Notes under the pieces: generated by a model
What the model saw: only the letters and a program-made list of their open reading frames with translations
Databases searched by the model: none
Told to the model about the DNA's origin: nothing
Part shown: one piece after another, positions 18,196-28,043 of the stretch
How positions within the stretch are numbered: position 1 is the first letter of the stretch
How the letters are laid out: every line of letters starts with the position of its first letter
Translations under genes and position numbers: made by a program
NCBI RefSeq assembly: GCF_002563855.1
Contig: NZ_PDJQ01000001.1
Location: 1,488,001-1,552,000 of the forward strand
Origin: Tepidiforma thermophila
GTDB taxonomy: Bacteria > Chloroflexota > Dehalococcoidia > Tepidiformales > Tepidiformaceae
Length of the DNA: 64,000 nt
Reading direction: 5' to 3'

Positions 18196-19127
18196 GCCGC
18201 CCCCCTCGGCCGCACCCTCCGCCTCCCGTCCGGCAGGACTTCAATGCGACCCTCCCCGAGAATGACCCGCACCCGGTCATGAATCTCCAGCTCATCGAGA
18301 TACTCGCGCGGGATCTGGAGCCGTCCCGCCGCGTCGACCAGCACGTACTCCTCGTGCGAAACCTTTGCCTCCGTGCCTTCGAATCGCACCCGGCGATAAA
18401 TCTCGCTGCTCGTCCGGCCGTCGCGGATGGCCACTACCCGGTCCACCCGCGCCGCAATGTCGGGGTCGTGCGTCACAATCACAATGGTCGTTCCCAGTTC
18501 CTTGTTGAGCGTCCGGAACACCTCGTACACCGTGTCCGCGCCTACGGAGTCCAGCTCCCCGGTCGGCTCGTCAGCCAGCAGCAGCGGCGGATTGTTCGCC
18601 AGCGCCACCGCGATCGATACCCGTTGCTGCTCACCCCCTGAGAGCATCTCCGGCCGGTGGTGCAGCCGGTGCCCCATGAGCACCATCTCGAGCAGCCGGA
18701 CTGCCCGCTCCTGCGCCTCCCGCGGCGGCACCCCGTCCAGCACCATCGGCACCTCAACGTTCTGCACCGCGTCCAAATACGGCACGAGGTTCCTTCCCGT
18801 CTGCTGCCAAACGAAGCCAACCTGCCGCCGCCGGTACCGCACCATCTCCTTGCTCGACATGGTCAGGAGGTCCTGCCCGCCCACGTAACACCGCCCCGCC
18901 GAGGGCGTGTCCAGCCCGGCCAGGATGTTCAGCAGCGTGGACTTCCCCGAACCCGACGCGCCGACAATCGCCATGAACTCCCCGCGCCGTACCTTCAGGT
19001 CCAGCCCGCGCAGCGCTACCACCTCGAGGTTCGCCGTCTTGTATATCTTGAACAGGTCCTCACAGCGGATATACAGGTCGTCCCCTTCGGACCCCGGTTC
19101 AGTCGCGTACGTCGGCACCAGCTCCAT
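18189..19127 (-). CDS. ABC transporter ATP-binding protein with C-terminal AbrB-like domain
   Basis: Second ATPase of the cluster, 312 residues. Walker A GASGSGKST is at 56-64, the signature LSGGEQQ at 162-168, Walker B LLLADEP at 182-188 and the H-loop at 219-221. After residue 255 comes an extra unit, VDAAGRLQIP then LEIHDRVRV and GRIEVLPDG (about 260-300). This has the spacing of a SpoVT/AbrB swapped-hairpin domain, usually a DNA-binding or dimerisation fold. Its ATG directly follows the TAG of the permease gene with no gap. The AbrB assignment is by pattern and needs a profile search. Confidence 0.9.
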
Positions 19128-22100
19128 CTACACCTCCCCGATCCGCAACGCTCGGTGGACTGCCAGCCGCGAGTAGACCGCAGCCAGCGCCGTTATCGTC
19201 GCCGCGAACACGGCCGCCAGCGAAACGTACACCGTGAGCACGGCTGGCCAGCTCACCTGCGAAACGAGCGGCGGCACCGGCTCGCTGCCCGATTCGGTCA
19301 CGCCAAGATACCCGATCATCAGCCGGCCCAGCGGGAACCCAAGAACCGTGCCGACCGCTACCCCCGCCGCAATCACAAACAGCTGCTCGAAACTCACCAG
19401 CCCCAATACCTGTCGGCTTGAAAAGCCCATCGTCCGCAAAATGGCGAACTCCAGCGCCCGCGCCTGCGCCGCCATCGTCGCGTAGACCGCGAACCCCAGC
19501 CCGGTCAGCACCAGCACGGCCCCAAACGACAGGAACAGGATGCCTTCCCAGCTCGCGGCCACGAGCGGGTCGGCCTCCTGCGCTGCCCGCAGCGCGCGCC
19601 GGTCGAGCACCCCCTCCGCCTGCACCCCGCGCTCTGCCAGCGCCTCCCGCGTCATTGCCTTCGGGTCCGCACCCCGCAGCCACGCCTCGTTCGGGAAAAT
19701 GGCATCGGCCAGCCCGGGCACGCCCGCGGCCAGCTCCTGCAGCGCTGGCAGCGCCGCCACCAGCAGGTAGTCGCTCTTCCCCGGGTCATGCCCGGGGAAG
19801 TAGTCGAACCGCCCGGCCACCCGCGCCCGCACATACTGCCGATTCACATAAATGGTCAGTTCGTCGCCTGTATCCAGCCCTGCCCGCTCGAGAAACCGGG
19901 ATTCTGCCAGCACCGGCAGGGCGATGGCCGGCCGCGCCGCCCGGAAGCCGAACAGCGGCCCCTGTCCCTGCCCCCGCGTGAACGCAATGCGCGCGGCGTT
20001 GCCCCCGTCACGCCCGGCACCCGGTGCGAACGAGACCGCGCCCGGGTCCGCCTGCGCCTGCCCGGTAATCAGCTGCCACCGCTCGAACGAATCGAACGTC
20101 TCCACCGCTGTCCAGCCGTCCCCGTCCGGCACGCTCCACTGCACCCCGCCAAATACCATCACATCGTCGACAAGGATGATCGCCCGCTCCGCCACCGGCG
20201 GCGGCGAACCGGCCGTCCGGACGTACACCGCGTCGAGTTCCTTCGGCGCCGCCGTGCTGTACCGTGTCCCGGCCCCGAACCTCGCCTGCGACGGCTGTGC
20301 CAAATCCGCCACGAAAAACCGCCAGCTGTCGGTGGCCTCCCGGTCTGTCGGGACAAGCGTGTAGTCCCAGAACGTCCCGTTCGGGTCGCGCAGCCGCAGC
20401 CCGAGCCGCAGCTGGTTCTCCCCATACGGCACGCGCGCCCATACTCCGACCCACCGCGCACCAACCGGCACCTCCGGGCCCCGCGCCCGGCCAGAAACGT
20501 CGACTGCAAGCCGGCCGAGCAGTTCCCCAAGCCCTGCCTCCCCGAAGTCGTCCCTCCAGAACGCTACCTCCTCGAACTCGCCGGGAATGACGCCCAGCAC
20601 TTCGAGGCTTACCCCCTGGAACGCCGAGAGCATGTACGAACCCGTCAGCCGGCTTGCCGGCGAAACCGTCTCCGCCCCCGTCGCCTGCCGGACTCGCTCG
20701 ACGAACACCTCCTCCGGCACATTCGCCGGGTTCCGCACATCCGTCAGCCGCGACTCCGCCCCCGCCTCGTAGGCAGCCCGGTCGTCGTAGCCGCGCTCCA
20801 GCGTGGCCCGGTAGCCGGCGGCGAACATCCCCACTGCCGTCGCCAGCAGGAGCAGCAGGATCAGCCGGTTGTACTGCAGCGGGGCGCGGGTCATCCGCGT
20901 GAGGCCGAGTGCCACCGTTGCGCTCTCCCACCGCCGCCCGGCCCACGCGAATGCCCCCAGCGCAAGCGGAAACAGCCTCAGGAACACCAGCGCCACCATG
21001 ACCATGAACAGCGTCGGCGAAAGGAGCAGCAGCGGGTCCGCCGAGAGCTCCCCGAACAGCCGCTCGGTGACCAGCGAGCCGCGCTCCCGCAGCTGGTAGA
21101 ACACGAACGCCCCAGCGCCGATGAGCGCCAGGTCGAGGTAGTACTTCAGGAAGACCGGTTTGGTCTGTGGCCGCGCCAGGCTGTGCTTGTAATCGATCGT
21201 CGTTGAGCGCGAGGCCCGCCACGCCGGGACGAGCATTGCAGCAAACGCCAGCGCCGCGCCGGCCCCCGCCGCGAGGAATGCCGTCGCTGAGAGCGGCACC
21301 TCCAGCATGGCGTCGCCGCTCAGCGGCGCAAACGGCGGCGTGTAACCGAGCACCGCGATCGCCCCCGTCGCAAGGAAGGGCCCCGCCAGCGCACCGGCCC
21401 CGCAGATGAGCGCCGCCTCGATCCCGTACACCGCGACCACCTGCCCCGGGCTCCCGCCGCGCGAACGGAACAGCGCAATCTCGCCGTGCTGCCGCTCGAC
21501 CAGCATCGATGACACCATCACGAGGTAGTACAGCGCGATGCCGACGATTTGCAGCATGAGCGCAAACAGCGGCAGCCGCGTGAAAAACAGCTTCGATTGG
21601 TAGCTCCCGATCACCTCCGCCAGGCGCGTCTCGAACACCACGTTTGGTATCGCCTCCCGCAACACCAGCCCCAGCGCCCGCGTCCTCCCCTCTACCGCCC
21701 TCGCGTTGCGGGCATCGATTGCGCCAATGTCGACGAACCCGTAGGTCTCCAGCGTGCTGTCCATGTCCGGCAGGTACGGCGCCACCGTCTCCGCGACCGC
21801 CGCTTCGTCGACCCAGAACGGATAGGTATCCCACGACGTCTCGAGCGCGAAGCGGTCCGTCCGCCCGAACCAGTACGGCTCGTCGAGGTCGCGCGGCGCG
21901 ACGATCGCGGTCACGACAACGCGCACCGGAGCGACGTCCTCCCGCCAGAACGGATAGAGGTCGAACGCATCGCCGACCCGCACCCCGATGCGGTCCGCCG
22001 CTTCCTTCCCGATCGCTGCTTCCACCTCTGGTCGCGAATCTCCGGCGCCGGTCGGCAGGCGCGGCCACGCCCCCTCGACCACCTCCACGTGCTCGCGCAG

Positions 22101-22502
22101 GCCGTCGGCGAACTGGAAATGCCCGCGCGGGCGGTTCGCATCCTCCGGCACCGGGGCGCCGGGCTTCGCAATGTAGAACGTTGCGGTCCGCCCGAAGTGC
22201 ACAACCCCCTCGAGCACGCCTCCCAGGTACTGCTCCAGCAACACGTCCACCTGCTCGCGCCGCCGACGGTAGTCCTCCAGCGCTGGCCGGCCAGAGGTCA
22301 CGACGCGCACGTTCCGCTCCGTCGGCTCCGCGTTCCGCAGTGCGTACCGCAGGCCAAGGTCCCGGACCGCGTCAGAGTAGAGCACAACGCTCGCCATCAG
22401 CGCCGATGCCATCACGACGCCCACGAGCACCGTCGCCAGCAGCCGCCGGTTCGCCAGCGCGCGCCGCACCACCATCGCCAGGACGACGAATGCCGTTCGC
22501 AT
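19128..22502 (-). CDS. Large FtsX/MacB-type ABC permease (first paralogue)
   Basis: Membrane protein of 1,124 residues. An N-terminal helix is followed by a ~240-residue extracytoplasmic domain, then two FtsX-like helix bundles (one around the LMLQIVGIALYYLVMVSS segment, the other C-terminal). Between them sits a second large periplasmic region with a jelly-roll-like beta segment (WVGVWARVPYG then LRLGLRLRD). The ATG at 22502 gives a short basic start before the first helix; upstream in-frame codons add only low-complexity Arg. A TAGGTT hexamer ends 10 nt upstream. It likely moves lipids, lipoproteins or peptides across or out of the membrane with the two ATPases that follow. Confidence 0.88.
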   Translation of the reverse strand: MRTAFVVLAMVVRRALANRRLLATVLVGVVMASALMASVVLYSDAVRDLGLRYALRNAEPTERNVRVVTSGRPALEDYRRRREQVDVLLEQYLGGVLEGVVHFGRTATFYIAKPGAPVPEDANRPRGHFQFADGLREHVEVVEGAWPRLPTGAGDSRPEVEAAIGKEAADRIGVRVGDAFDLYPFWREDVAPVRVVVTAIVAPRDLDEPYWFGRTDRFALETSWDTYPFWVDEAAVAETVAPYLPDMDSTLETYGFVDIGAIDARNARAVEGRTRALGLVLREAIPNVVFETRLAEVIGSYQSKLFFTRLPLFALMLQIVGIALYYLVMVSSMLVERQHGEIALFRSRGGSPGQVVAVYGIEAALICGAGALAGPFLATGAIAVLGYTPPFAPLSGDAMLEVPLSATAFLAAGAGAALAFAAMLVPAWRASRSTTIDYKHSLARPQTKPVFLKYYLDLALIGAGAFVFYQLRERGSLVTERLFGELSADPLLLLSPTLFMVMVALVFLRLFPLALGAFAWAGRRWESATVALGLTRMTRAPLQYNRLILLLLLATAVGMFAAGYRATLERGYDDRAAYEAGAESRLTDVRNPANVPEEVFVERVRQATGAETVSPASRLTGSYMLSAFQGVSLEVLGVIPGEFEEVAFWRDDFGEAGLGELLGRLAVDVSGRARGPEVPVGARWVGVWARVPYGENQLRLGLRLRDPNGTFWDYTLVPTDREATDSWRFFVADLAQPSQARFGAGTRYSTAAPKELDAVYVRTAGSPPPVAERAIILVDDVMVFGGVQWSVPDGDGWTAVETFDSFERWQLITGQAQADPGAVSFAPGAGRDGGNAARIAFTRGQGQGPLFGFRAARPAIALPVLAESRFLERAGLDTGDELTIYVNRQYVRARVAGRFDYFPGHDPGKSDYLLVAALPALQELAAGVPGLADAIFPNEAWLRGADPKAMTREALAERGVQAEGVLDRRALRAAQEADPLVAASWEGILFLSFGAVLVLTGLGFAVYATMAAQARALEFAILRTMGFSSRQVLGLVSFEQLFVIAAGVAVGTVLGFPLGRLMIGYLGVTESGSEPVPPLVSQVSWPAVLTVYVSLAAVFAATITALAAVYSRLAVHRALRIGEV

Positions 22503-22569
22503 CTCGGCCCGAAACCTACCGGACTTGGTGCGCCCTCGCAAAGCGGCGCCGCCCGGCCCGCCGCTCGTG

Positions 22570-22575
22570 TACAGT
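22570..22575 (+). promoter_or_regulatory. Leaderless-type -10 box of the second permease
   Basis: TACAGT, 7 nt before ATG 22583, with no Shine-Dalgarno. It lies in the 80-bp divergent gap shared with the other permease. Confidence 0.45.
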
Positions 22576-22582
22576 TCCCGCG

Positions 22583-25500
22583 ATGCGGAACGCACTCGCA
22601 ACCTGGCGGCTCTTCTCACGGCGCTCCGGCCGAAACTGGCGCCTCCTTGCGGTGCTCGCCCTCGGCATGCTGATGGCCGCGTCCCTGCTCGCCGCCGCCC
22701 CCATCTACGCCCGCACCATGGCCGACCTCGGCCTTACGTTCACCGTCCGTGACCGCCTCGGCGAGGCGCCCGGCAACCGCGTCACCTTTCCCTGGGTGCC
22801 GCTCGGCACGCCCGAGGGCGCCGCCCTCCGCGAGGCCGTCGAACGCCGCATTGACCAGCGCATCGGCTGGTTCTCACCGTCGCAGTCACGGGTCCTGGTC
22901 GGCCCGCGCTTCTTCGTCGCCCTCCCCGGCGAATCGCTCAACCCCCAGGCGCCGATCGGTCAGCTCCAGTCGCTCACCGGCTACGAAGAGCACGTCACGG
23001 TCCTCGAAGGCGTCCTCCCGCGTCCCTCCGCGCCCGGCCGGGCCATCGAAGTCGCAATCTCGCGCGATGCTGCCCGCGCCGCCCGGCTCGCCGTCGGCCA
23101 GCGCATCGCCCTCGTCGAAGACTTCGACACCTGTGCCCGGGAAATCCCGCGAGAAGACCGACCTCCGCCCCCGCCTTGCACGCCAACCGCAGGCGTCACC
23201 TACACCCTGGAGGCCGTCATCACCGCCATCGTCGAGCCCCGTCTCGCCGATGACTCCTTCTGGGTCGTCCCGGTCGGCCAGTTCTTCACCCCGTATCGCC
23301 TGCTTCCCGGGAACGGCCCCGTCGTCCCCATGTTCGTCCCTGAGGAGACCCTCCTCGAGGGCTTTGGAGCCGTCTTCCCCGCCTACGGCGCCGCGACCGC
23401 CTGGCACACCTACGCCCGCCCGGAATCCCTCTCCCGCCTCACATTCGACCGCGCCCGCGATGACCTTTCCGCCCTCTATTACGACCTCGAACCGCTCGGC
23501 GGCGCCAGTTTCAGCCCGCTCGGCAATGTGCTCCGCGAGTACGGCCGCTCCCAAACCTACCAGCAGACGCCGCTCACCATCCTCCTGCTCGAAATCACGG
23601 CTGTTGCCATCTTCTACGTCATTCTCGTCTCGCTGGTCATCGTCGAGCACCTGTCCGATGAAGTCGCCCTCCTCCGCAGCCGCGGCGCAACCGTCCTGCA
23701 GATCGGCATCATCACCCTCGCCGAGGGGCTCATCATCGGCGCGCCCATCCTCCTCGCTGCCCCGCTGGTGGCCGCCGCAGGAACCGCCCTCCTGGGGCTC
23801 ACGCCCACCTTCGAGCCCGTCAACGGCGGTGCGCTCCTGCCCGTCTCCGTGCCGCCGGTCGCCTTCGCCTACGCCGCTGCCGGCGTGGGTGTCTCCATCG
23901 CCGCCCTGCTCGCGCCGTCGCTGCTTGCTGCCCGCACGTCGGCTGTCGCCCGCCGGCGCGAAGAGGCCCGTCCCGGGCGCCCGCTCGCCCAGCGGTACTA
24001 CCTCGATGTTGCGCTTGCGGCGGTGGCAGCACTCCTGCTCTGGGAACTTCGGGAGCGGGGGAGCGTCTTTCAGCCTTCGCCCACCGGAGGCGTCACCTCC
24101 GACCCCCTCCTGCTCGCCTCGCCCGCCCTCCTGGTGGCCGCCGCTGCCGCCCTGCTGCTCCGGCTCTACCCCATCGCGACCCGGCTCCTGGCCCGCCTGC
24201 TCGGCCGCGAAGCCTCCGCACCCGTCGTCCTCGGACTCTGGCAGGTCGCCCGAAACCCCGGCCACTCAGCCCGCCTCGCCCTCCTGCTCGCTCTCGCTAT
24301 CGCCGTCGGTACCTTCGCCGCCAGTTACGCAACCACCGCCTCCGCCACCTTCGAGGAGCGCGCCCGCTTCCAGGCCGGCGCCGGCCTCCGCGCCGTCTCC
24401 ACCGGCAGCGCCGACCTCGGCCAGGACGGCGCCGCCGCCGACGCACTCCTGCGCGAAAGGACTGGTGTCCCGCTGGCGTCAGCCGTCCTCCGCCTGCCTG
24501 CCGGGCCCGCGGCCGCCGGGCTGAGCGGCCGCACGTTCCAGGCACTCGGCGTCAACCCCGACGATGCCCCGCTCCTCCTCTGGTTCCGCGACGACTTCGC
24601 CGCACGCCCGCTCCGCGACCTCATGGCCGCCCTCGGCCCGCCCGAGCCGCTCCGCGGCATCCAGCTCCCGCCGGGCACCACGGCGATCTCGGTCGATGTT
24701 CGTGCCTCCTCCACCCCGAACCAGATGACCCTCTGGGCACGCGTCCGCGACGCCGCCGGGTACCACCAGCTCATCGAGTTCGGCACCATCGAACCCGGCG
24801 ACTGGCGGACCCTCAGTGCACCCATTGCCCGCGCCTACGAGGGCCAGCTGCCCGAACCGCTCATCCTCGCCGGCCTCGTCATCACCGAACCGGGCAACCG
24901 CTTCAACACCCTCGAACTCACCATCCAGTTCGACAACCTGACCGCAACCACCACCGCCGGCGTCGCCACGGTCCTCGACACGTTCGATGGTCCCAATCCC
25001 GGCTGGACGCCGTTCCCGGCGCGCCTGAACGTGCCCGACGTCTTTGAGCTCGCAGCCGGTGATTCCCGCCCCGGCCAGGTCGGCCGTCTCCGCCGTGCGC
25101 CGGGCCAGAGTACCGAGATCTGGGGCCTCGTTCGCACCCAGTCGTACGTTCCCCTCCCGGTCATCGCGACACGCTCCTTCGTCGACGCAACCGGGCTCGC
25201 GGTCGGAGCCGCGGGGATGGTCGCAGTCGCCAACGTCACCGTGCCGATTCGCGTCGTCGGCGAGGTCGAAGCCTTCCCCACCCTCCCGTCCGCGGCCGGA
25301 CCCGGCATCGTGTTCAACCGCGACCAGCTCATCAGCTGGCTCGGGCTGGCGGGCTCGTCGGCGCCCCGCGGCTTCAACGAGGCGTGGCTCGAGCCGCCCG
25401 GCGGCGCCGATGTCGCTGCGCTCGAGCAGGTCCTTCGCGGCGAGCCGTTCAGCTTTGGCCTCGTCACCAACCGCGACCGCGAACTCGCCCGCCTCCAGCG

Positions 25501-25939
25501 GAACCCGCTCATCTCCGCCGGCGGGGCCGGTATCCTCTACCTCTCCTTCGGCGCTGTCCTCCTGCTCGTCGCAGTTGCGCTCCTCGTCTCGCTCTGGCTC
25601 GTCGTCCGGCGGCGGCGAACCCAGTTCGCCGTCCTCCGCTCGCTCGGCCTTTCGCGGGGCGGCGTTGCCCGCGTCCTCGCCGTCGAATACGCGTTCGTCG
25701 CTGTCGTCGGCGTCCTCGCAGGGACGATGCTCGGCCGGCAGGTCGCTGCCCGCATGCTCTCCTTCCTCGACGTCGACGAAGCCGGGCGTCGCGCCGAGCC
25801 CTCCTACCTCCTCCGCACCGACTGGCTGCTCGTCTCCGGCAGCCTCGCCGCGGTCGGGCTCGCATTCCTCCTTGCGCTCGTCGTCGCCGTGCGCCTCATC
25901 GCCCGGACCTCCGACGCCCAGGCGCTCCGCACCGAATAG
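22583..25939 (+). CDS. Large FtsX/MacB-type ABC permease (second paralogue)
   Basis: Membrane protein of 1,118 residues, clearly related to the divergent neighbour: same N-terminal helix plus periplasmic domain, same helix bundle (ITAVAIFYVILVSLVIV), and the same internal beta segment (ISVDVRASS, QMTLWARVRD). Four C-terminal helices include a VALLVSLWLVVRRRR turn. The frame is open upstream to 21644, but this overlaps the other permease antisense; ATG 22583 is the family-like start. It has no ATPase of its own nearby and probably pairs with the first permease and the two ATPases in one heteromeric complex. Confidence 0.88.
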   Translation: MRNALATWRLFSRRSGRNWRLLAVLALGMLMAASLLAAAPIYARTMADLGLTFTVRDRLGEAPGNRVTFPWVPLGTPEGAALREAVERRIDQRIGWFSPSQSRVLVGPRFFVALPGESLNPQAPIGQLQSLTGYEEHVTVLEGVLPRPSAPGRAIEVAISRDAARAARLAVGQRIALVEDFDTCAREIPREDRPPPPPCTPTAGVTYTLEAVITAIVEPRLADDSFWVVPVGQFFTPYRLLPGNGPVVPMFVPEETLLEGFGAVFPAYGAATAWHTYARPESLSRLTFDRARDDLSALYYDLEPLGGASFSPLGNVLREYGRSQTYQQTPLTILLLEITAVAIFYVILVSLVIVEHLSDEVALLRSRGATVLQIGIITLAEGLIIGAPILLAAPLVAAAGTALLGLTPTFEPVNGGALLPVSVPPVAFAYAAAGVGVSIAALLAPSLLAARTSAVARRREEARPGRPLAQRYYLDVALAAVAALLLWELRERGSVFQPSPTGGVTSDPLLLASPALLVAAAAALLLRLYPIATRLLARLLGREASAPVVLGLWQVARNPGHSARLALLLALAIAVGTFAASYATTASATFEERARFQAGAGLRAVSTGSADLGQDGAAADALLRERTGVPLASAVLRLPAGPAAAGLSGRTFQALGVNPDDAPLLLWFRDDFAARPLRDLMAALGPPEPLRGIQLPPGTTAISVDVRASSTPNQMTLWARVRDAAGYHQLIEFGTIEPGDWRTLSAPIARAYEGQLPEPLILAGLVITEPGNRFNTLELTIQFDNLTATTTAGVATVLDTFDGPNPGWTPFPARLNVPDVFELAAGDSRPGQVGRLRRAPGQSTEIWGLVRTQSYVPLPVIATRSFVDATGLAVGAAGMVAVANVTVPIRVVGEVEAFPTLPSAAGPGIVFNRDQLISWLGLAGSSAPRGFNEAWLEPPGGADVAALEQVLRGEPFSFGLVTNRDRELARLQRNPLISAGGAGILYLSFGAVLLLVAVALLVSLWLVVRRRRTQFAVLRSLGLSRGGVARVLAVEYAFVAVVGVLAGTMLGRQVAARMLSFLDVDEAGRRAEPSYLLRTDWLLVSGSLAAVGLAFLLALVVAVRLIARTSDAQALRTE

Positions 25940-25942
25940 CCG

Positions 25943-26617
25943 CTACTCCCCGCGCATCACCAGCAGGCCCCGGCCCGGGTCGGGCCGCCCGTCGCGGTCC
26001 AACAGCACGCCCACCCGGTCGCCCGGCCGAATGTCGTCAACCTCCACCTCCCGAACGCGGAACACCGGTGCGCCTTCCCCAGGCCAGGCGGTTGCCTCGC
26101 CGGCCCCGGTCCGGATGACCGCGCGACCCTCCTCGACCCGTACCACCGTTCCCACGACCATCGGCAACGCGAACCGTTCCCCGAGCGCCTCGTGCCCGCC
26201 GAACGGCCCCGCCGGCCCGGGGCTGCCGGGGTCGCCCACGATGATCGCCCGGATTGCAGCGTTCCGCACCTCGTTCGGCACCCCGATGATGGCGATCGCC
26301 GCGCCGGTTTGCACAGCGTCCGCATCAGCGGGTTCGAGCCGCCACGCGCGCGTTTCCGCCCCGACCGGAAGCTCCGACACACTTCCGCCTGAGACGACCA
26401 GCCGTCCCGGCTCGACCCGCTCGACCGTGAAAGTCGCATAGGCCGCGATCCGCGGTAGCTGCATGGCCCCGGGCGTTGGCGGAGCGTCTCCGCTCCCGGT
26501 CTGCCGGGCCGCTGCAACGACCGCCGCGAGCGCAGCCAGCACAAACACCGCGGCCCCGACCGGCAGCACCAGCTGCCGCACTGCCGCGAAACTGGCCCGG
26601 GTGCTGCTCCGTTCCAC
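25943..26617 (-). CDS. Single-pass membrane protein with extracytoplasmic beta domain
   Basis: Not recognised. The product has 224 residues: a short basic N-tail, one membrane helix (about residues 14-36), a Gly/Pro linker, then ~180 residues of repeated short beta strands with Val-rich VERVEPGRLVV and VVRVEEGRAVI units. The two units look like an internal duplication of a small barrel (DUF5666-like by impression only). GTG at 26617 is the likely start. It is convergent with the second permease, stop codons 3 bp apart. Confidence 0.65.
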   Translation of the reverse strand: MERSSTRASFAAVRQLVLPVGAAVFVLAALAAVVAAARQTGSGDAPPTPGAMQLPRIAAYATFTVERVEPGRLVVSGGSVSELPVGAETRAWRLEPADADAVQTGAAIAIIGVPNEVRNAAIRAIIVGDPGSPGPAGPFGGHEALGERFALPMVVGTVVRVEEGRAVIRTGAGEATAWPGEGAPVFRVREVEVDDIRPGDRVGVLLDRDGRPDPGRGLLVMRGE

Positions 26618-26645
26618 CCCCGCTACCCTGGACGACCCGCGCCGC

Positions 26646-27152
26646 CTACGCTTCCTCGATCGTTACCCGGGTAATCGTCACCGGGTTTACGGGCCGGTCC
26701 TGCGGACCCCGCGGCGCCGTCGCAATAGCATCCAGCACCTCTTCACCGCCCGTCAGCTGCCCGAAGATGGTGTAGTTCGGCGGCAGCGGGTAGTCCGCAT
26801 GCATGATGAAAAACTGGCTGCCGTTCGTGTTCGGCCCCGCGTTCGCCATCGCGATGGTGCCCCGCAGGTATGGCCGGGTCACCGGCTCATCCTCGAACCG
26901 GTAGCCCGGGCCGCCCCGTCCTGTTCCGGTCGGGTCGCCGCCCTGGATAACGAACCCCGGGATGACCCGGTGGAAAATGACCCCGTCGTAAAACCCCTGC
27001 CGCGCGAGGAAGACAAAGTTGTTCACCGTCTTCGGCGCCTCCGCCGGGAAGAACTCCGCCGTCATCGTCCCTGCCGTCGTCTCGATCGTCGCCCGGTACG
27101 TCTTCGCCGGGTCGATCACCATCGCCGGCGGCTGTGCCCACTGTTTCGCCAT
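26646..27152 (-). CDS. Peptidyl-prolyl cis-trans isomerase, cyclophilin type
   Basis: Cytoplasmic cyclophilin of 168 residues that speeds proline isomerisation during folding. Family motifs are visible in order: FHRVIPGFVIQGGDP (catalytic Arg in FHR), GTIAMANAGPNTNGSQFFI, and the later LPPNYTIFGQL. No signal peptide is present. The start is ATG 27152 (MAKQW), with AGGAGG 8 nt upstream; a TTG two codons earlier is not needed. Confidence 0.95.
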   Translation of the reverse strand: MAKQWAQPPAMVIDPAKTYRATIETTAGTMTAEFFPAEAPKTVNNFVFLARQGFYDGVIFHRVIPGFVIQGGDPTGTGRGGPGYRFEDEPVTRPYLRGTIAMANAGPNTNGSQFFIMHADYPLPPNYTIFGQLTGGEEVLDAIATAPRGPQDRPVNPVTITRVTIEEA

Positions 27153-27360
27153 CGCCAAACCTCCTCAGCGTTTCCTCAAGCCTACGTCAGTCTCGCCCGT
27201 TCGGCTTCCTTCCCCAGGGTCGGGGCACGAAACTGGGCTCACCCACCCGTTCGAAACATCCGCGGCGGCCGCCAGCCTCTACGCCGCCTTCGATGTCCAG
27301 GCCGGCCGCGCGGCCGCGGACATCTACCGCTTCGTCTGCGGCTGAACAACAGACCTCGCC

Positions 27361-27954
27361 TCAGACCCGCTGCTCCCGGACCCCCTGGGGCACCAGCGCG
27401 TCGCTGACGCTCCCCAGCCACTCCTGGATCCAGGGCTCCTCCGCCCGGTGGGGCAGCGCCCGGAGGATGTCCCGGGTGTGGGTCGGGTCGTGGATCGCCA
27501 CTCCCCAGAGCAGCCCGCCGAACCGCACCCTCGAGGGCGGAATGCCGAGTGCCTTCCGGTCGCCCCCGTAGAGGATCTCCTGGTCGAGATGGGCATCAGT
27601 GAACTCCGCCACCGCCCGCAGCAGCCGCTCCCGGTGCGTCGCCGCCTCGGCCAGCAGCTCCTCGATGCCGCGCTCCGCCCGCGACCGCACCGCCGCCTCG
27701 TTCCAGTCGTCGATATCGAACGGGTTCGGGATCGGCGTATCCGGCAGCGGCGCCTGCCGCCCAACCATCGCCGCAAACCGCGGCACAATCAGCCCATCGA
27801 TCGTGCACAGGTGGGCGATGTAGTCCTTCACCGTCCAGTGGCTTCCCGGCACGGTACGCTGCAGCTCCTCCGGAGTGAGCTGGCGGCAAAGGTGCTCAAA
27901 CTGCCGGCGATGCCGGTTGAACTCGTCGATGACGAGCTGGACGCGCATGTTCAT
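27361..27954 (-). CDS. DinB-like four-helix metalloprotein
   Basis: DinB/YfiT-superfamily protein of 197 residues. The helical layout and histidines of the metal triad are seen: HWTVKDYIAHL around residues 39-49 and HDPTH near residue 165. Members include thiol transferases (bacillithiol or mycothiol S-transferases) and uncharacterised stress proteins. The ATG at 27954 has GGAGG 9 nt upstream. The thiol cofactor, if any, is unknown. Confidence 0.8.
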   Translation of the reverse strand: MNMRVQLVIDEFNRHRRQFEHLCRQLTPEELQRTVPGSHWTVKDYIAHLCTIDGLIVPRFAAMVGRQAPLPDTPIPNPFDIDDWNEAAVRSRAERGIEELLAEAATHRERLLRAVAEFTDAHLDQEILYGGDRKALGIPPSRVRFGGLLWGVAIHDPTHTRDILRALPHRAEEPWIQEWLGSVSDALVPQGVREQRV

Positions 27955-28043
27955 TCGTCGTTCCTCCCGGCTCCGGACTCTACCGGCCCCCGCCAGCGGC
28001 CGCCAGTTCGCCTCCGCCCTCGGTCCGTGGAACAATTGCCGGC

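Noticed and set aside
21644-22582. 313-residue N-terminal extension of the second FtsX-type permease
   Set aside because: It is antisense to the first permease gene, Pro/Arg-rich and not protein-like. The true start is ATG 22583.
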